Shown: positions 52,011-61,079 of the stretch, piece by piece
Position numbering within the stretch: position 1 is the stretch's first letter
Layout: the number at the start of each line of letters is the position of its first letter
Origin: Streptomyces canus
Lineage (GTDB): Bacteria > Actinomycetota > Actinomycetes > Streptomycetales > Streptomycetaceae
DNA: 64,000 nucleotides
Assembly: GCF_030815415.1 (NCBI RefSeq)
Contig: NZ_JAUSWW010000001.1
Location: 7,998,001-8,062,000, forward strand
Reading direction: 5' to 3'
Position numbers and translations under genes: made by a program
The notes under the pieces: generated by a model
Told to the model about the DNA's origin: nothing
The model's database searches: none
The model's input: only the letters and a program-made list of their open reading frames with translations

Positions 52011-52759
52011 GCCCGGTACTCCTCCGCCAGCAGCCGCAGCGCCTCCAGCGACACCACCGCGCCCCGCTCGACGCCCGCCGTGACGACATCGCGGTGCGGG
52101 TCGTAGGCGCTGGCGCCCTCCTCGTCCACCAGCTCGTCCGCGTTCGCCCCGTCGATGACGAGGACGCCGCCCGCGACCAGTCCGCGCAGCGACGCGGTGA
52201 CCAGCAGTGCGGAGAGCTCCATCTCGATGGCGGCGAGGCCGGCACCGTCGTAGGAGAAGAGCGGGAGGAGGCCGGGCTGGAAGGCCGCCCGGGTCCAGAC
52301 GATGCCGCGGTGGTGCGGGGCGTTCGCCTCGCGGGCCGCACGCTGGAGCGCGATGACCGCCTCGGGGGAGGAGACCGCGGGGTACTCGGGCGGGAGCAGC
52401 TGCTGGGTGACACCGTCGTCGCGGACGGCCGCCTCCGCGATGACGAGGTCGCCGTCGCCGATCCCGGGCTTCATCGCGCCCGCCGTGCCGAACCGCAGGA
52501 TGGTGCGGACCCCCGCGTCCGCGAGCTCCTGGAACAGCAGGATCGCGCCCGGACCGCCCACCCCGTGCGAGGCGACGACGACCGGCAGACCCTTCCAACT
52601 GCCGCTGAACGTACGGTATTCGCGGTGGTACGAGACCTCCTCGGCCCCGTCGAGCAGTGCGGCGACGGCCGCGGCGCGCGCCGGGTCGCCGACGACGACC
52701 GCGTGGGCCGGCAGGCCGGTGCGGGGTATGCGGGTGATGGGCAGCAGGTCCTGCGTCAT
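52007..52759 (-). CDS. Nucleoside phosphorylase (PNP/UDP family)
   Basis: 250 residues: AHAVVVGDPARAAAVAALL, PVVVASHGVGGPGAILLFQE, ILRFGTAGAMKPGIGDGDLV and IEMELSALLVTASLRGL are characteristic of the trimeric/hexameric nucleoside phosphorylase-I family. It would split a nucleoside with phosphate. Between a nucleoside importer and an MTA-deaminase-like enzyme, methylthioinosine phosphorolysis to methylthioribose-1-phosphate is a reasonable hypothesis; plain purine or uridine phosphorolysis is the alternative. ATGA overlap on both sides. Confidence 0.85.
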   Translation of the reverse strand: MTQDLLPITRIPRTGLPAHAVVVGDPARAAAVAALLDGAEEVSYHREYRTFSGSWKGLPVVVASHGVGGPGAILLFQELADAGVRTILRFGTAGAMKPGIGDGDLVIAEAAVRDDGVTQQLLPPEYPAVSSPEAVIALQRAAREANAPHHRGIVWTRAAFQPGLLPLFSYDGAGLAAIEMELSALLVTASLRGLVAGGVLVIDGANADELVDEEGASAYDPHRDVVTAGVERGAVVSLEALRLLAEEYRA

Positions 52760-53622
52760 GCGGCGGCTCCGGTGGACGGACGGGTACGGCGACGGCGCGC
52801 CGTGGTGAGGAAGAGGGCGCCGAGCGTGACGACGTACGGCGCGGCGTCGGTCGCCTGCTGCGGCAGACCGAGGCCCTGGAGTCGGAAGCCGGCTGCTTCG
52901 GCGAGGCCGAAGAGCAGCGCGGCGAGCAGCACCCCGAGGGGCAGGGCGCGGCCGAGCATCACGGCGACGACGGCGATCCAGCCGCGGCCCGCGGTCATGT
53001 TCTCGGTGAACAACGTGACGTTGCCGAGGGCGAGTTGGGCCCCGGCGAGACCGCACAGGACACCCGAGACCAGCACGGCCGCGTACTTGTACTTCGCCGG
53101 GCTCACCCCGAGGGTGGCCGCCGCGTCCGGTGCCTCGCCGACCCCGCGCAGGCGCAGCCCCCACACATGCCGGGACAGCATCACCGCGGCCACCGCGACC
53201 GCCGCCCACGACAGGTAGGCGAGCGGGCTGAGGCCGCCGACCAGGGGGAGGCCGAGGAGGGACGGGTCGTCGAAGGTGCCCTGCACGCCGAAGACCGTAC
53301 GGAGCAGGAAGCTCGTCAGGCCCACGGCCAGCAGGTTCATCGCGATACCGAGAACCACCGCGTCCCCGCGCAGAGTGACCGTCCCGACCGCGAGGATCAG
53401 CGAGTACGCCGCCGCGGCCAGCGCCGCCGCGAGGACGCCGAGCCAGGGGCTGCCGGTGAACCAGCTCGTGGCGACCGCGGTGAAGCAGCCCATCAGCATC
53501 ATGCCTTCGAGGCCGATGTTGAAGACGCCCGCCCGTTCGCAGACGGCTCCGCCGAGCGCGGCCAGCAGGATCGGCGTCAGCGCGCGCAGCGCCGACATGA
53601 GGAGGTCGGAGTCGAGGAACAT
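52756..53622 (-). CDS. BMP-type nucleoside ABC transporter permease 2
   Basis: 288 residues, eight to nine hydrophobic helices. Family pieces: LTPILLAALGGAVCERAGVF, NIGLEGMMLMGCFTAV, RGDAVVLGIAMNLLAVGLTS and GFRLQGLGLPQQATDAAPYV, typical of the YufQ/NupQ subunit. ATG 53622 shares a base with the preceding stop (TGATG). Part of importer with genes to 57235. Confidence 0.9.
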   Translation of the reverse strand: MFLDSDLLMSALRALTPILLAALGGAVCERAGVFNIGLEGMMLMGCFTAVATSWFTGSPWLGVLAAALAAAAYSLILAVGTVTLRGDAVVLGIAMNLLAVGLTSFLLRTVFGVQGTFDDPSLLGLPLVGGLSPLAYLSWAAVAVAAVMLSRHVWGLRLRGVGEAPDAAATLGVSPAKYKYAAVLVSGVLCGLAGAQLALGNVTLFTENMTAGRGWIAVVAVMLGRALPLGVLLAALLFGLAEAAGFRLQGLGLPQQATDAAPYVVTLGALFLTTARRRRTRPSTGAAA

Positions 53623-54674
53623 CACACGGCCTCCTTGGCCTTGACCTCGGCCTTGCGGCGCGGGAGACGCGGGAAGGTCAGCCGGGCCGCGAGGAACACG
53701 ATCACGATCGCCTGGAGCACCTGCGTCAGCTCACGCGGCACCTCGTTCGTCCGCTCCATCGCGAGACCGCCGACCGCGAGGACGGCGAAGAAGAACGACG
53801 CGATCACCGTACCGAGCGGGGCCGCCGTGGCCAGCAGGGCGGCGGTGAGGCCCGTCCAGGTGTAGCCGGGTGCGGTGAGCGAACCGTCGACGAAACGGTA
53901 GGGGAAGCTCAACACCCCGATGGCGCCCACGAGTCCGGCGATCGCTCCCGACACGGACATCAACTTCAGGGTCAGACCCCGGCGTTCGACACCCGCGTAC
54001 GCGGAGAAGCGCGCGTTGAGTCCGGTCATGCGTATCTCGTACCCGAAGGCGGTCCGCCGGTCCGTGAACCAGTACGCGGCCGCCGCGAGAACGACCAGCA
54101 CCAGACCGAGGGTGACCGTGGAGTCACCGAAGGAGGGCAGCGCCACGCCGTCGGGCATCGCCCGGGTCTGCGGCAGGCTGGAGCCGGGCTCCTTGAGCGG
54201 GTAGCGCGCCAGGTAGGAGGCGAGCGAGACCGCCGGGTAGCTCAGCAGCAGGCTGCTGACCAGGAGCGGGACGCCGAGGTGGTTCTCGCACAGGGCGGCC
54301 AGGGTGGCGTACGCGGCGCCCGCCGCCATGCCCGCGAGCAGCGTGAGGACGACGGTGAGGGGCGCCGGCAGCGGGGAGTACAGGCCGGTCACGGCCGCGG
54401 TGATGCCGCCGAGGACCATCTGGCCGTCGCCGCCGAGGTTGATGAGCCCGGCACGCAGCGGGATCGCCAGCGCGAGGGCCATGCCGAGCACGCTGGTGAG
54501 AGTGGTCAGCGTGGAGCCGATGCCGTCGGCGCCGAGCGAGCCGGTGAGGACCGCCTCGTACGCCGCTATCGGGTCGGCGCCGGTGCCGAGCAGGAAGAGC
54601 GCGCCGATGAGGACGCCGGCGAGCACGGAGAAGGTGATGGGGGAGCGCAGGGCTCCGGATATCCGGTTGGTCAT
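53622..54674 (-). CDS. BMP-type nucleoside ABC transporter permease 1
   Basis: 350 residues, about ten helices. TGADPIAAYEAVLTGSLG, IPLRAGLINLGGDGQMVLGG, AALCENHLGVPLLVSSLLLS and GYEIRMTGLNARFSAYAGVE are shared with YufP/NupP permeases; forms the other half of the channel. Starts one base after the ATPase gene stop. Confidence 0.9.
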   Translation of the reverse strand: MTNRISGALRSPITFSVLAGVLIGALFLLGTGADPIAAYEAVLTGSLGADGIGSTLTTLTSVLGMALALAIPLRAGLINLGGDGQMVLGGITAAVTGLYSPLPAPLTVVLTLLAGMAAGAAYATLAALCENHLGVPLLVSSLLLSYPAVSLASYLARYPLKEPGSSLPQTRAMPDGVALPSFGDSTVTLGLVLVVLAAAAYWFTDRRTAFGYEIRMTGLNARFSAYAGVERRGLTLKLMSVSGAIAGLVGAIGVLSFPYRFVDGSLTAPGYTWTGLTAALLATAAPLGTVIASFFFAVLAVGGLAMERTNEVPRELTQVLQAIVIVFLAARLTFPRLPRRKAEVKAKEAV

Positions 54675-54675
54675 G

Positions 54676-56205
54676 TCAGTCGACGGCCTCCACCGTGACC
54701 CGGGCGCCCGCCATCGCGAGGCCCAGCGTCCGTTCGTCCGCCTCGTCCTTGTCGTACGACGCCGTGATCCGGCCCTCGTACATCACCAGCACCCGGTCCG
54801 CCAGGCCCCGGATCTCGCTCAGTTCGGCCGAGACGAGGAGGACGGCGTGGCCGGCGTCGCGGTAGGCGACGATCTGGTCGTGGATGTTCTGGATGGCGCC
54901 GATGTCGACACCGCGAGTGGGCTGCTCGACGAGCAACAGCGGTGCGTCGTGGGCGAGTTCGCGGCCGATCAGCAGCTTCTGGAGGTTGCCGCCGGACAGC
55001 GCGGAGGCAGGGACCTCGGGGCTCGACGCCTTGACGCCGAACCGCTCGATCAGCCGCCGCGCGTGCGCCCGGACGGCTGTCGGCGGCAGCAGGCCGCGGG
55101 AGGACAGGGACGTACGGTGGTGGCCCATCGCGAGGTTGTCGGCGACGGACGCCGCGGGCGCCGTACCGATCGCGTGACGGTCCTCGGGGACGTACGCCAG
55201 ACCCTTGAGGCGGCGTTCGGTGGCGGAGGCGTGGGTGATGTCCTCGTTCTTGAGGGCCACCCGCCCGGCGGTGACCGGCCGCAGACCGGCCAGCGCCTCG
55301 ATCAGCTCGCTCTGGCCGTTGCCCGCGACGCCCGCGATGCCGACGATCTCGCCGGCCCGGACGGTGAGTCCGGCGCCGCGCACCCCGTCGGTGGCGAGAC
55401 CGGTCACCTCCAGTACGGCGTCACCGGGTGTGCCCCGGGCGTGGACGCGGTCGAGTTCGACCGCGCGGCCGGTCATGGCCGCCGCGATCTCTTCGGCGGA
55501 GGTCTCCGAGGTGACCAGACGGGCGACCACTCTGCCGTCCCGCAGGACGGTCACGTGGTCGCTGACCTCCAGCACCTCGCGGAGCTTGTGCGTGACGAGG
55601 ATCACCGTACGGCCCTGTGCGGCCAGCGACTTGAGCACCGCGAACAGGGCGTCCGCCTCGGCCGGTGTGAGCACCGCCGTCGGTTCGTCGAGGATCAGCG
55701 TGCGGGCCCCGCGGTGCACCAGCTTGAGGATCTCCACACGCTGGCGCAGACCCACGGGCAGATCACCGACGCGCGCGTCCGGGTCCACGGCGAGGCCGTG
55801 CTCCTCGGCGAGTTCACGTACCCGGCGGCGGGCCGCGGCGCGGTCCACCAGGCCGAAGCGGCGCGGCTCGGCGGCGTAGACGACGTTCTCGGCGACCGTC
55901 AGCGAGTCGAACAGCTTGAAGCTCTGGTGGACCATGCCGAGCCCGGCGGCCATCGCGTCACCCGGGCTGGCGAAGTGCGCGTCACGGCCGCCGACGCGGA
56001 CCGAGCCCGCGTCGGCGCGCTCCATGCCGTACAGGATCGACATCAGCGTGGACTTGCCCGCGCCGTTCTCGCCCATCAGGGCGTGGATCTCGCCGTGGCG
56101 GACGGTCAGATCGACGGAGTCGTTGGCGAGCGTGCCGGGGAACCGCTTGGTGATTCCCCTGAGCTCGACGGCCAGGCCCTCGGCGTCAGCTCGCGGCGGG
56201 GTCAT
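54676..56205 (-). CDS. BMP-type nucleoside ABC transporter ATP-binding protein
   Basis: 509 residues with two ABC domains. First: Walker A MGENGAGKSTLMSILYG, signature LPVGLRQRVEILKL, Walker B TLILDEPTAVLTPAE. Second: AGVAGNGQSELIEALAG (degenerate Walker A), signature ALSGGNLQKLLIG, LLLVEQPTRGVDIGA. This is the fused RbsA/YufO-type ATPase. Its start lies 20 bases inside the end of the binding-protein gene. Confidence 0.92.
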   Translation of the reverse strand: MTPPRADAEGLAVELRGITKRFPGTLANDSVDLTVRHGEIHALMGENGAGKSTLMSILYGMERADAGSVRVGGRDAHFASPGDAMAAGLGMVHQSFKLFDSLTVAENVVYAAEPRRFGLVDRAAARRRVRELAEEHGLAVDPDARVGDLPVGLRQRVEILKLVHRGARTLILDEPTAVLTPAEADALFAVLKSLAAQGRTVILVTHKLREVLEVSDHVTVLRDGRVVARLVTSETSAEEIAAAMTGRAVELDRVHARGTPGDAVLEVTGLATDGVRGAGLTVRAGEIVGIAGVAGNGQSELIEALAGLRPVTAGRVALKNEDITHASATERRLKGLAYVPEDRHAIGTAPAASVADNLAMGHHRTSLSSRGLLPPTAVRAHARRLIERFGVKASSPEVPASALSGGNLQKLLIGRELAHDAPLLLVEQPTRGVDIGAIQNIHDQIVAYRDAGHAVLLVSAELSEIRGLADRVLVMYEGRITASYDKDEADERTLGLAMAGARVTVEAVD

Positions 56206-57235
56206 CGACCTTCAGCTCTCCGGAGACGATCTGGTCGCGCAGTTCCTCGACCTTCGCCAGGACGTCCTTGTGGTCGGCGATCACGCACTTCGACGCGTCG
56301 ACGCCGTCCTCCAGGCCGGTCAGGCTGATGCCGCCCTCCTTGAGGCCGTAGGAGACGGTGCCCGTCCGACCGGCCAGGACCGACTCGATGCCCTTCTCCA
56401 CGGCGACGTCCGTGCGCTTGATCACGTTGTCGACGACCGTGCCCGGCGCCGAGAGGCACTGGTTGACGTCGACGCCGTACGCGTAGGCGCCCTTGGCCTT
56501 CGCGGCCTCGAAGACGCCGTAGTTGCCGGCCGCGGCGGCCGCCATGATCTGGTCGTAACCCTTGGAGAACAGGGTGTTCGCCTGCTCCTTGGCACGCGCC
56601 GAGTCGTCGAAGGGGGACTGGCCGCCGACGAAGCGGGTCGACGTCTCGGTCTTGGCGGCGACCTTCTTGGCGCCGGCCGCGAACGGGTCGCTGTAGCGGC
56701 GGAACTGGGGTGTGTCGAGGACGTCGACCGCGCCGACCTTGCCCGACTCGCTGAGCAGACCGGCCTCGGCGCCCGCGAGGTAGACGCCCTCGTGCTCGCG
56801 GAAGACCGCGCAGCTGACGTTCTTGAAGGTCTTGGCGGTGCAGGCGTCGATGATCAGGAACTGCTGCTTCGGGTTCTTCTGAGCCTGCTGCGCGACCAGG
56901 TCGGCGAACTCGAAGCCGACCAGCACGACGACGTCCGGCTTGGCGTCCACCGCGGCCTGGACGTTCTGCTGCTGGGAGGCGGTGTCCGTGGACTCGTAGA
57001 CCTTCTGCGAGCCGTCGTGCTGCTTCGCCGCGTCCTTGACGCCGCTGACGGCGAGTTTCAGGAACTCGTTCTGACCGACCGCGTCGGGCGTGACGAGGGT
57101 GAAGGTCTTGCCGCTGCCGCCGCTCGCGCTGTCGGAGGCGTCGCTCTTCGCGGCGGCGTTGCAGGCGGTGGCCGCGGTGACCATGAGGGCGGTGGCGGCG
57201 GCGAGCTGCAGGGAACGGTGGTGTCTACGGGACAT
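56186..57235 (-). CDS. BMP family nucleoside-binding lipoprotein
   Basis: 349 residues. Lipoprotein signal ending ALMVTAATAC (Cys 25), then a BMP domain: FTLVTPDAVGQNEFLKLAVS, KPDVVVLVGFEFADLVAQQA, FLIIDACTAKTFKNVSCAVF and GVYLAGAEAGLLSESGKVGA. BMP proteins bind purine nucleosides outside the membrane. The start MSRRHHRS (57235) is preferred; GTG 57268 would place a non-signal extension in front. A short Cys-ending ORF precedes it. Confidence 0.9.
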   Translation of the reverse strand: MSRRHHRSLQLAAATALMVTAATACNAAAKSDASDSASGGSGKTFTLVTPDAVGQNEFLKLAVSGVKDAAKQHDGSQKVYESTDTASQQQNVQAAVDAKPDVVVLVGFEFADLVAQQAQKNPKQQFLIIDACTAKTFKNVSCAVFREHEGVYLAGAEAGLLSESGKVGAVDVLDTPQFRRYSDPFAAGAKKVAAKTETSTRFVGGQSPFDDSARAKEQANTLFSKGYDQIMAAAAAGNYGVFEAAKAKGAYAYGVDVNQCLSAPGTVVDNVIKRTDVAVEKGIESVLAGRTGTVSYGLKEGGISLTGLEDGVDASKCVIADHKDVLAKVEELRDQIVSGELKVDDPAAS

Positions 57236-57316
57236 CGGGAGACCTTCCGGGTACGGCGAGGCACGCACGGGCGGGAGCGGCGATGAGGTGAGAGGGGACG
57301 CTGGAACGGGGACGGG

Positions 57317-57382
57317 TCAGCGTCGACAGCCGTCACCGGCACACCGGCCGAAGTCGAGGAAACGGCGCTTGGTCAGCAGCAC
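57317..57382 (-). CDS. Short leader ORF upstream of the BMP importer
   Basis: 21 codons, GTG start with an excellent AAGGAGG six bases ahead. The peptide starts MLLTKRRFLDFG and contains Cys 14 and Cys 19 in RCAGDGCR. Too short for gene callers. The form matches leader peptides that sense cysteine by ribosome stalling; the peptide at 60648-60716 shares the RCxGxxCR ending. Confidence 0.55.
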   Translation of the reverse strand: MLLTKRRFLDFGRCAGDGCRR

Positions 57383-57527
57383 AGGCTTCCTCCTTCGTCT
57401 CGGTCTGCGGACTGATTGGCGGACAGTAGCATCTGATTGCGGACACCTGCCCGACTGTCTCGAACTGTGGTGCTAGCAGGTCATGTACCGTGGCCGGACA
57501 CCACCGGAACAGCAGGAGTGTCCCGAA

Positions 57528-58559
57528 ATGCCCCAGGAATTGCGTGCCGTCGACTGGACCGGAGACGCCCTCGCGCTCATCGACCAGACGCTGCTCCCGC
57601 ACCGCAATGAGACGAGGGTTGTCCGCGATGTGGACACTCTGGTCGACGCGATCCAGCGGCTCGTGGTGCGCGGCGCGCCCGCGATCGGTGCGGCCGGCGG
57701 GTACGGCGTCGCGCTCGCGCTGGTGCAGGGCGAGCGCGAGGACTGGTCGGTGGACGAGGTGCGGGCCGCCGTCGCGCGCATCCGGGAGGCCCGGCCGACC
57801 GCCGTCAACCTGATGGTGTGCGTGGACCGCGTGATGACCCGCTTCGACGAGGGCCTCGACGCCGTGCTGGAGGAGGCCGTCGCCGTCCAGCGCGAGGACG
57901 TCGAGGCGAACCGGGCGATGGGCGCCCACGGCGCCGACTGGCTGCTCGAAAGGGTGGGCGTGGAGCGGCCGTTGCGCATCCTGACCCACTGCAACACGGG
58001 CGCGCTGGCGACGGCCGGGTGGGGCACGGCACTCGGCGTCATCCGCGAACTCCACGCGCGCGGACGCCTCGAGGTGGTCTACGCCGACGAGACGCGCCCC
58101 CTGCTCCAGGGATCCCGCCTCACCGCCTGGGAGTTGGTCCAGGAGGGCATCCCGCACTACGTCCAGGCGGACGGTGCCGCCGCCGGCACCATCCTGCGCG
58201 GCCAGGTCGACGCGGCGATCGTCGGCGCGGACCGGATCGCCGCCAACGGCGACACCGCGAACAAGGTCGGCACGGTGGGCGTGGCGCTCGCGTGCGCGGA
58301 CGCCGGGATCCCGTTCCTGGTGGCGGCGCCGACGACGACCGTGGACCTGTCGACCAAGTCCGGCGACGACATCCACATCGAACTGCGCGGCGAGGACGAG
58401 GTGTTGGAGTGGGGCGGGGTACGGACGGCGCCCGCCGAGTCGCGCGGCCACAACCCCGCCTTCGACGTGACGCCGGGGCGGCTGGTGACGGGACTGGTGA
58501 CGGAGCGGGGCGTGCTGGAGGTGGCGTCCGGCCAACTGCCCGGCGATCACCTGCAGTAG
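57528..58559 (+). CDS. mtnA: S-methyl-5-thioribose-1-phosphate isomerase
   Basis: 343 residues. Diagnostic VVRGAPAIGAAGGYGVALAL, RPTAVNLMVCVDRVM, ILTHCNTGALATAGWGTALG (active-site Cys), VYADETRPLLQGSRLTAWEL, AIVGADRIAANGDTANKVGT (catalytic Asp) and RGHNPAFDVTP. Isomerises methylthioribose-1-P to methylthioribulose-1-P in methionine salvage. ATG 57528 with AGGAG ahead; ATG 57483 is upstream in frame. It faces mtnB tail to tail with a terminator between. Confidence 0.93.
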   Translation: MPQELRAVDWTGDALALIDQTLLPHRNETRVVRDVDTLVDAIQRLVVRGAPAIGAAGGYGVALALVQGEREDWSVDEVRAAVARIREARPTAVNLMVCVDRVMTRFDEGLDAVLEEAVAVQREDVEANRAMGAHGADWLLERVGVERPLRILTHCNTGALATAGWGTALGVIRELHARGRLEVVYADETRPLLQGSRLTAWELVQEGIPHYVQADGAAAGTILRGQVDAAIVGADRIAANGDTANKVGTVGVALACADAGIPFLVAAPTTTVDLSTKSGDDIHIELRGEDEVLEWGGVRTAPAESRGHNPAFDVTPGRLVTGLVTERGVLEVASGQLPGDHLQ

Positions 58560-58571
58560 AACCCGCGGCAC

Positions 58572-58609
58572 GAAGAAGGGGACCCCCGAGCCCGGAGGTC
58601 CCCTTCTTC
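58572..58609. terminator. Bidirectional terminator between mtnA and mtnB
   Basis: Thirteen-base arms GAAGAAGGGGACC and GGTCCCCTTCTTC with a 12-base loop. Fits termination from both convergent operons. Confidence 0.85.
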
Positions 58610-58619
58610 CTGGCGCCGC

Positions 58620-59228
58620 TCAGCGCTGCGACAGCTCCAACTCCAGCAGCCACTCCACCACTTCGGTGTGGTGCCGTGCCTGACGGGGATCGGCGCCCCA
58701 CACGTACAGGCCGTGCCCCGCGACCACCACGGCCGGCATCCGCGGGTCGCGTGCCGCCTCCAGGCGGTCCCCGAGCACCTTCATGTCCTGGCTGTTGGCG
58801 ATGACCGGCAGCGTCACCTCGACGTCGTGCGCGGGCTGGCCGACGCCCTTGAGCATCTCCACGTCCTTGAAGACGATCCCGCCCGGCTCCCGCCGGCCCA
58901 TGGCCACGGAGGCGACCGTGTGGACGTGCACCACGGCCCCGGCCCCCGTCAGCGCGGCGACCCGCGCGTGCAGCTCGGCCTCCGCGGACGGCTTGCCGCC
59001 CCGCACCGCGGCGCCCTCGCCGTCCACCAACACCACGTCCGCAGGGGTCAGTTCACCCTTGTCGTGCCCGCTCGCGGTGACCGCGAGCCGCAGCGGCTCC
59101 CGGGTGAGCACGACGGACAGGTTGCCGGAGGTGCCCCGCATCCAGCCGAAGCCCGCGAAGCGCGCGGACTCGGCGGCGAGGACCGCCCCCGCCTCCTCCA
59201 GGTCCAGTTCGGTGATCTCGGCGGTCAT
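58620..59228 (-). CDS. mtnB: Methylthioribulose-1-phosphate dehydratase
   Basis: 202 residues, class II aldolase fold: GWMRGTSGNLSVVLTREPLR, VTASGHDKGELTPADVVLVD, SAEAELHARVA (Glu), VVHVHTVASV (Zn His pair) and GHGLYVWGADPRQARHHTEV. Dehydrates methylthioribulose-1-P to the diketo form. ATGA overlap with mtnC; last in the mtnD-mtnC-mtnB operon. Confidence 0.92.
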   Translation of the reverse strand: MTAEITELDLEEAGAVLAAESARFAGFGWMRGTSGNLSVVLTREPLRLAVTASGHDKGELTPADVVLVDGEGAAVRGGKPSAEAELHARVAALTGAGAVVHVHTVASVAMGRREPGGIVFKDVEMLKGVGQPAHDVEVTLPVIANSQDMKVLGDRLEAARDPRMPAVVVAGHGLYVWGADPRQARHHTEVVEWLLELELSQR

Positions 59229-59959
59229 ACGGTGCTCCCGGTGGTGCTGATGGTGATCTCGTCGAACGCCCCCGCCTCGGCGTGGCCGCCGACGCCCTGC
59301 TCGTAGTACGGCTCCCCGGGCCGCCGGATGCCCACCGCGTGCCAGCCGGCCGCGCGGGCCGCGTCCAGCTCGCCGGGGCGGTCGGAGAGGAAGAGGAGCC
59401 GCGAGGGCTCGACGCCGGCCGACTCCGCGATACGGCGGTACGACTCCGGCTCCTGCTTGGGTCCCGCGTTCTCGGTGTCGTGGAGACCGGAGACGAGCGA
59501 GGTGAGGTCGCCCTCCGGGCTGTTCGTGAACCACGCCCGCTGGGCGGCCACGGACCCGGACGAGTAGACGTACAGCCTCGTCCCCGCCGCGTGCCAGACA
59601 CGCAGCCGCGGTACGACGTCGTCGTAGAAGTGCGAGACGAGGTCGCCGCGTGCGAAGCCCTCGGACCAGATGATCCCCTGGAGGGTCTTCAGCGGCGTGG
59701 CCTTGCGGTCCTCGTCGAGCCAGGTGTTCAGGGCCTTCTCGACCGCGGCCGCGTCGGCCCGCGGATCGCCCAGCTCCTCGCGCACCTGCGCGACGGCCCG
59801 CGCCACGTCCGGATCGTCGGCCCGCTCGGTCAGCAGCGCGCCGAAACGCGCGCGCGAGTACGGGTACAGCACGTCGACGACGAAGCCCGTGGCGCTCGTG
59901 GTGCCCTCGATGTCGAGCACCACGGCGTCCACGTCGTACGTCAGGCCCCGCTGCGTCAC
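59225..59959 (-). CDS. mtnC: Acireductone synthase (enolase-phosphatase)
   Basis: 244 residues, HAD fold with the MtnC-specific first motif [36 protein letters not shown] as motif II, and [19 protein letters not shown] as motif IV. Enolises and dephosphorylates 2,3-diketo-5-methylthiopentyl-1-P. GTG start overlaps the mtnD stop (GTGA). Confidence 0.92.
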   Translation of the reverse strand: MTQRGLTYDVDAVVLDIEGTTSATGFVVDVLYPYSRARFGALLTERADDPDVARAVAQVREELGDPRADAAAVEKALNTWLDEDRKATPLKTLQGIIWSEGFARGDLVSHFYDDVVPRLRVWHAAGTRLYVYSSGSVAAQRAWFTNSPEGDLTSLVSGLHDTENAGPKQEPESYRRIAESAGVEPSRLLFLSDRPGELDAARAAGWHAVGIRRPGEPYYEQGVGGHAEAGAFDEITISTTGSTV

Positions 59960-60555
59960 GCCGCGCCCTTGCCGGCCGCGTAACCCGCCGCGATCGTGTC
60001 GTAGTCCGGGAAGCGGGAGGCGATCGTCGAGCCGGTGAAGTTGCCGATCCAGCCGTCCTCCTCGTGGAAGAAGCGGATCGCCGTGAACGACGGGCTGGTG
60101 CCCATGTCGAACCAGTGAGTGGTGCCGCGCGGCACGCCCAGCAGGTCGCCCTTCTCGCAGAAGACCGCGTGGACCTCGCCGTTCACGTGCAGATAGAAGA
60201 TCCCGGAGCCGGAGACGAAGAAGCGGACCTCGTCATCGTCGTCGTGCGTGTGCTCCTGGAGGAACTTCGCGCGCGCGGCCGCGGCCTTCGCCGGGAACTC
60301 CGGGTCGTCGCTCGGGTGCAGGCCGAGGACGTCGACGGTGGTGAAGCCCTCCTCGGCGTTCAGCTTGTCGATCTCCGGGCCGTACGCGGCGAACACCGTG
60401 TCGCTGTCGGCGTCGAACGGGACGTCCTCACGCACGGGCCACTGCTCGTAGCGCACACCGAGCGGCGTGAGGGCCTCGGCGATCTCGGCGGGGTCCGAGG
60501 TACGGCGGACCAGCGTCTCGGGGCCGGACTCGGACCAGGTCGTCAGCAGGGTCAT
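59956..60555 (-). CDS. mtnD: Acireductone dioxygenase
   Basis: 199 residues, cupin. Metal ligands in [18 protein letters not shown] (two His and Glu) and His in [12 protein letters not shown]. Oxidises acireductone to the keto acid of methionine (Fe form) or to methylthiopropionate and CO (Ni form). First gene of the operon; a short Cys-ending ORF lies upstream. Confidence 0.93.
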   Translation of the reverse strand: MTLLTTWSESGPETLVRRTSDPAEIAEALTPLGVRYEQWPVREDVPFDADSDTVFAAYGPEIDKLNAEEGFTTVDVLGLHPSDDPEFPAKAAAARAKFLQEHTHDDDDEVRFFVSGSGIFYLHVNGEVHAVFCEKGDLLGVPRGTTHWFDMGTSPSFTAIRFFHEEDGWIGNFTGSTIASRFPDYDTIAAGYAAGKGAA

Positions 60556-60647
60556 GGGAACAACTCCAGGCGTCTGAAAGGGATGTCCGGATACCGAGAC
60601 AAGCACCGGACGGGCGTGGCAGGAAGAGGGCGGCGACGGACAGCCGG

Positions 60648-60716
60648 TCAGCCGCGACACGCGGCGCCGGGACAGCGGCGGGGCATGCGCAGCGCTGTCG
60701 GGCGTGGCGTCGTCAT
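60648..60716 (-). CDS. Short leader ORF upstream of mtnD
   Basis: 22 codons from ATG 60716, GAGG five bases ahead, stopping 92 bases before mtnD. Peptide starts [13 protein letters not shown] and ends with RCPGAACRG (Cys 15 and 20). Similar ending to the leader ORF at 57317-57382. Proposed cysteine-sensing leader of the methionine-salvage operon. Confidence 0.5.
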   Translation of the reverse strand: MTTPRPTALRMPRRCPGAACRG

Positions 60717-60832
60717 CAGGGCCTCACTGGTCCGGGGTGGGGTGCCGGTTCCGCGATGGTAACTCGACACGGCAGGTCAACCCGGTGTGACGAAGTTGTT
60801 GTCTCAAGCAGTGAGAAAGCGTGTTCAGTGCT

Positions 60833-60863
60833 TTGACGAATGGCCGGAATCGTTCCCATGATC
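60833..60863 (+). promoter_or_regulatory. Candidate promoter of leader ORF and RbsB-type importer
   Basis: TTGACG (60833-60838) and CATGAT (60858-60863) 19 bases apart; the transcription start would lie next to the leader ATG at 60869, in a locally AT-richer zone. Confidence 0.35.
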
Positions 60864-60868
60864 TGTGC

Positions 60869-60940
60869 ATGAAGACGCTGCTGCTCGTGCGGCGGCTGCA
60901 CGTGGATCTGCTCCGGACGGCCACGGCCAGCTGTCGCTGA
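60869..60940 (+). CDS. Leader peptide, Streptomyces 'HVDLLR' type
   Basis: 23 codons, begins MKTLLLVRRLHVDLL and ends ASCR before TGA. The R-R-L-H-V-D-L-L-R core and the terminal Cys-Arg are typical of short actinobacterial leader peptides placed before sulfur-metabolism and transporter genes. It lies 139 bases upstream of the substrate-binding protein gene. Ribosome stalling on the Cys codon would control read-through; this is inference. Confidence 0.7.
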   Translation: MKTLLLVRRLHVDLLRTATASCR

Positions 60941-61079
60941 CCCCACCCGGAGCCCCGTACGCCCTTGTCGCCGTGGGCCGTCGCCCCTGCTTGAGATGGC
61001 GCATTCCTTTCCCTCGCTCCGGGTCGCGAGTTCCCCTCCGCTTCACCCCCTTCGCACCACCCTGCACCTGGAGCCCCTC

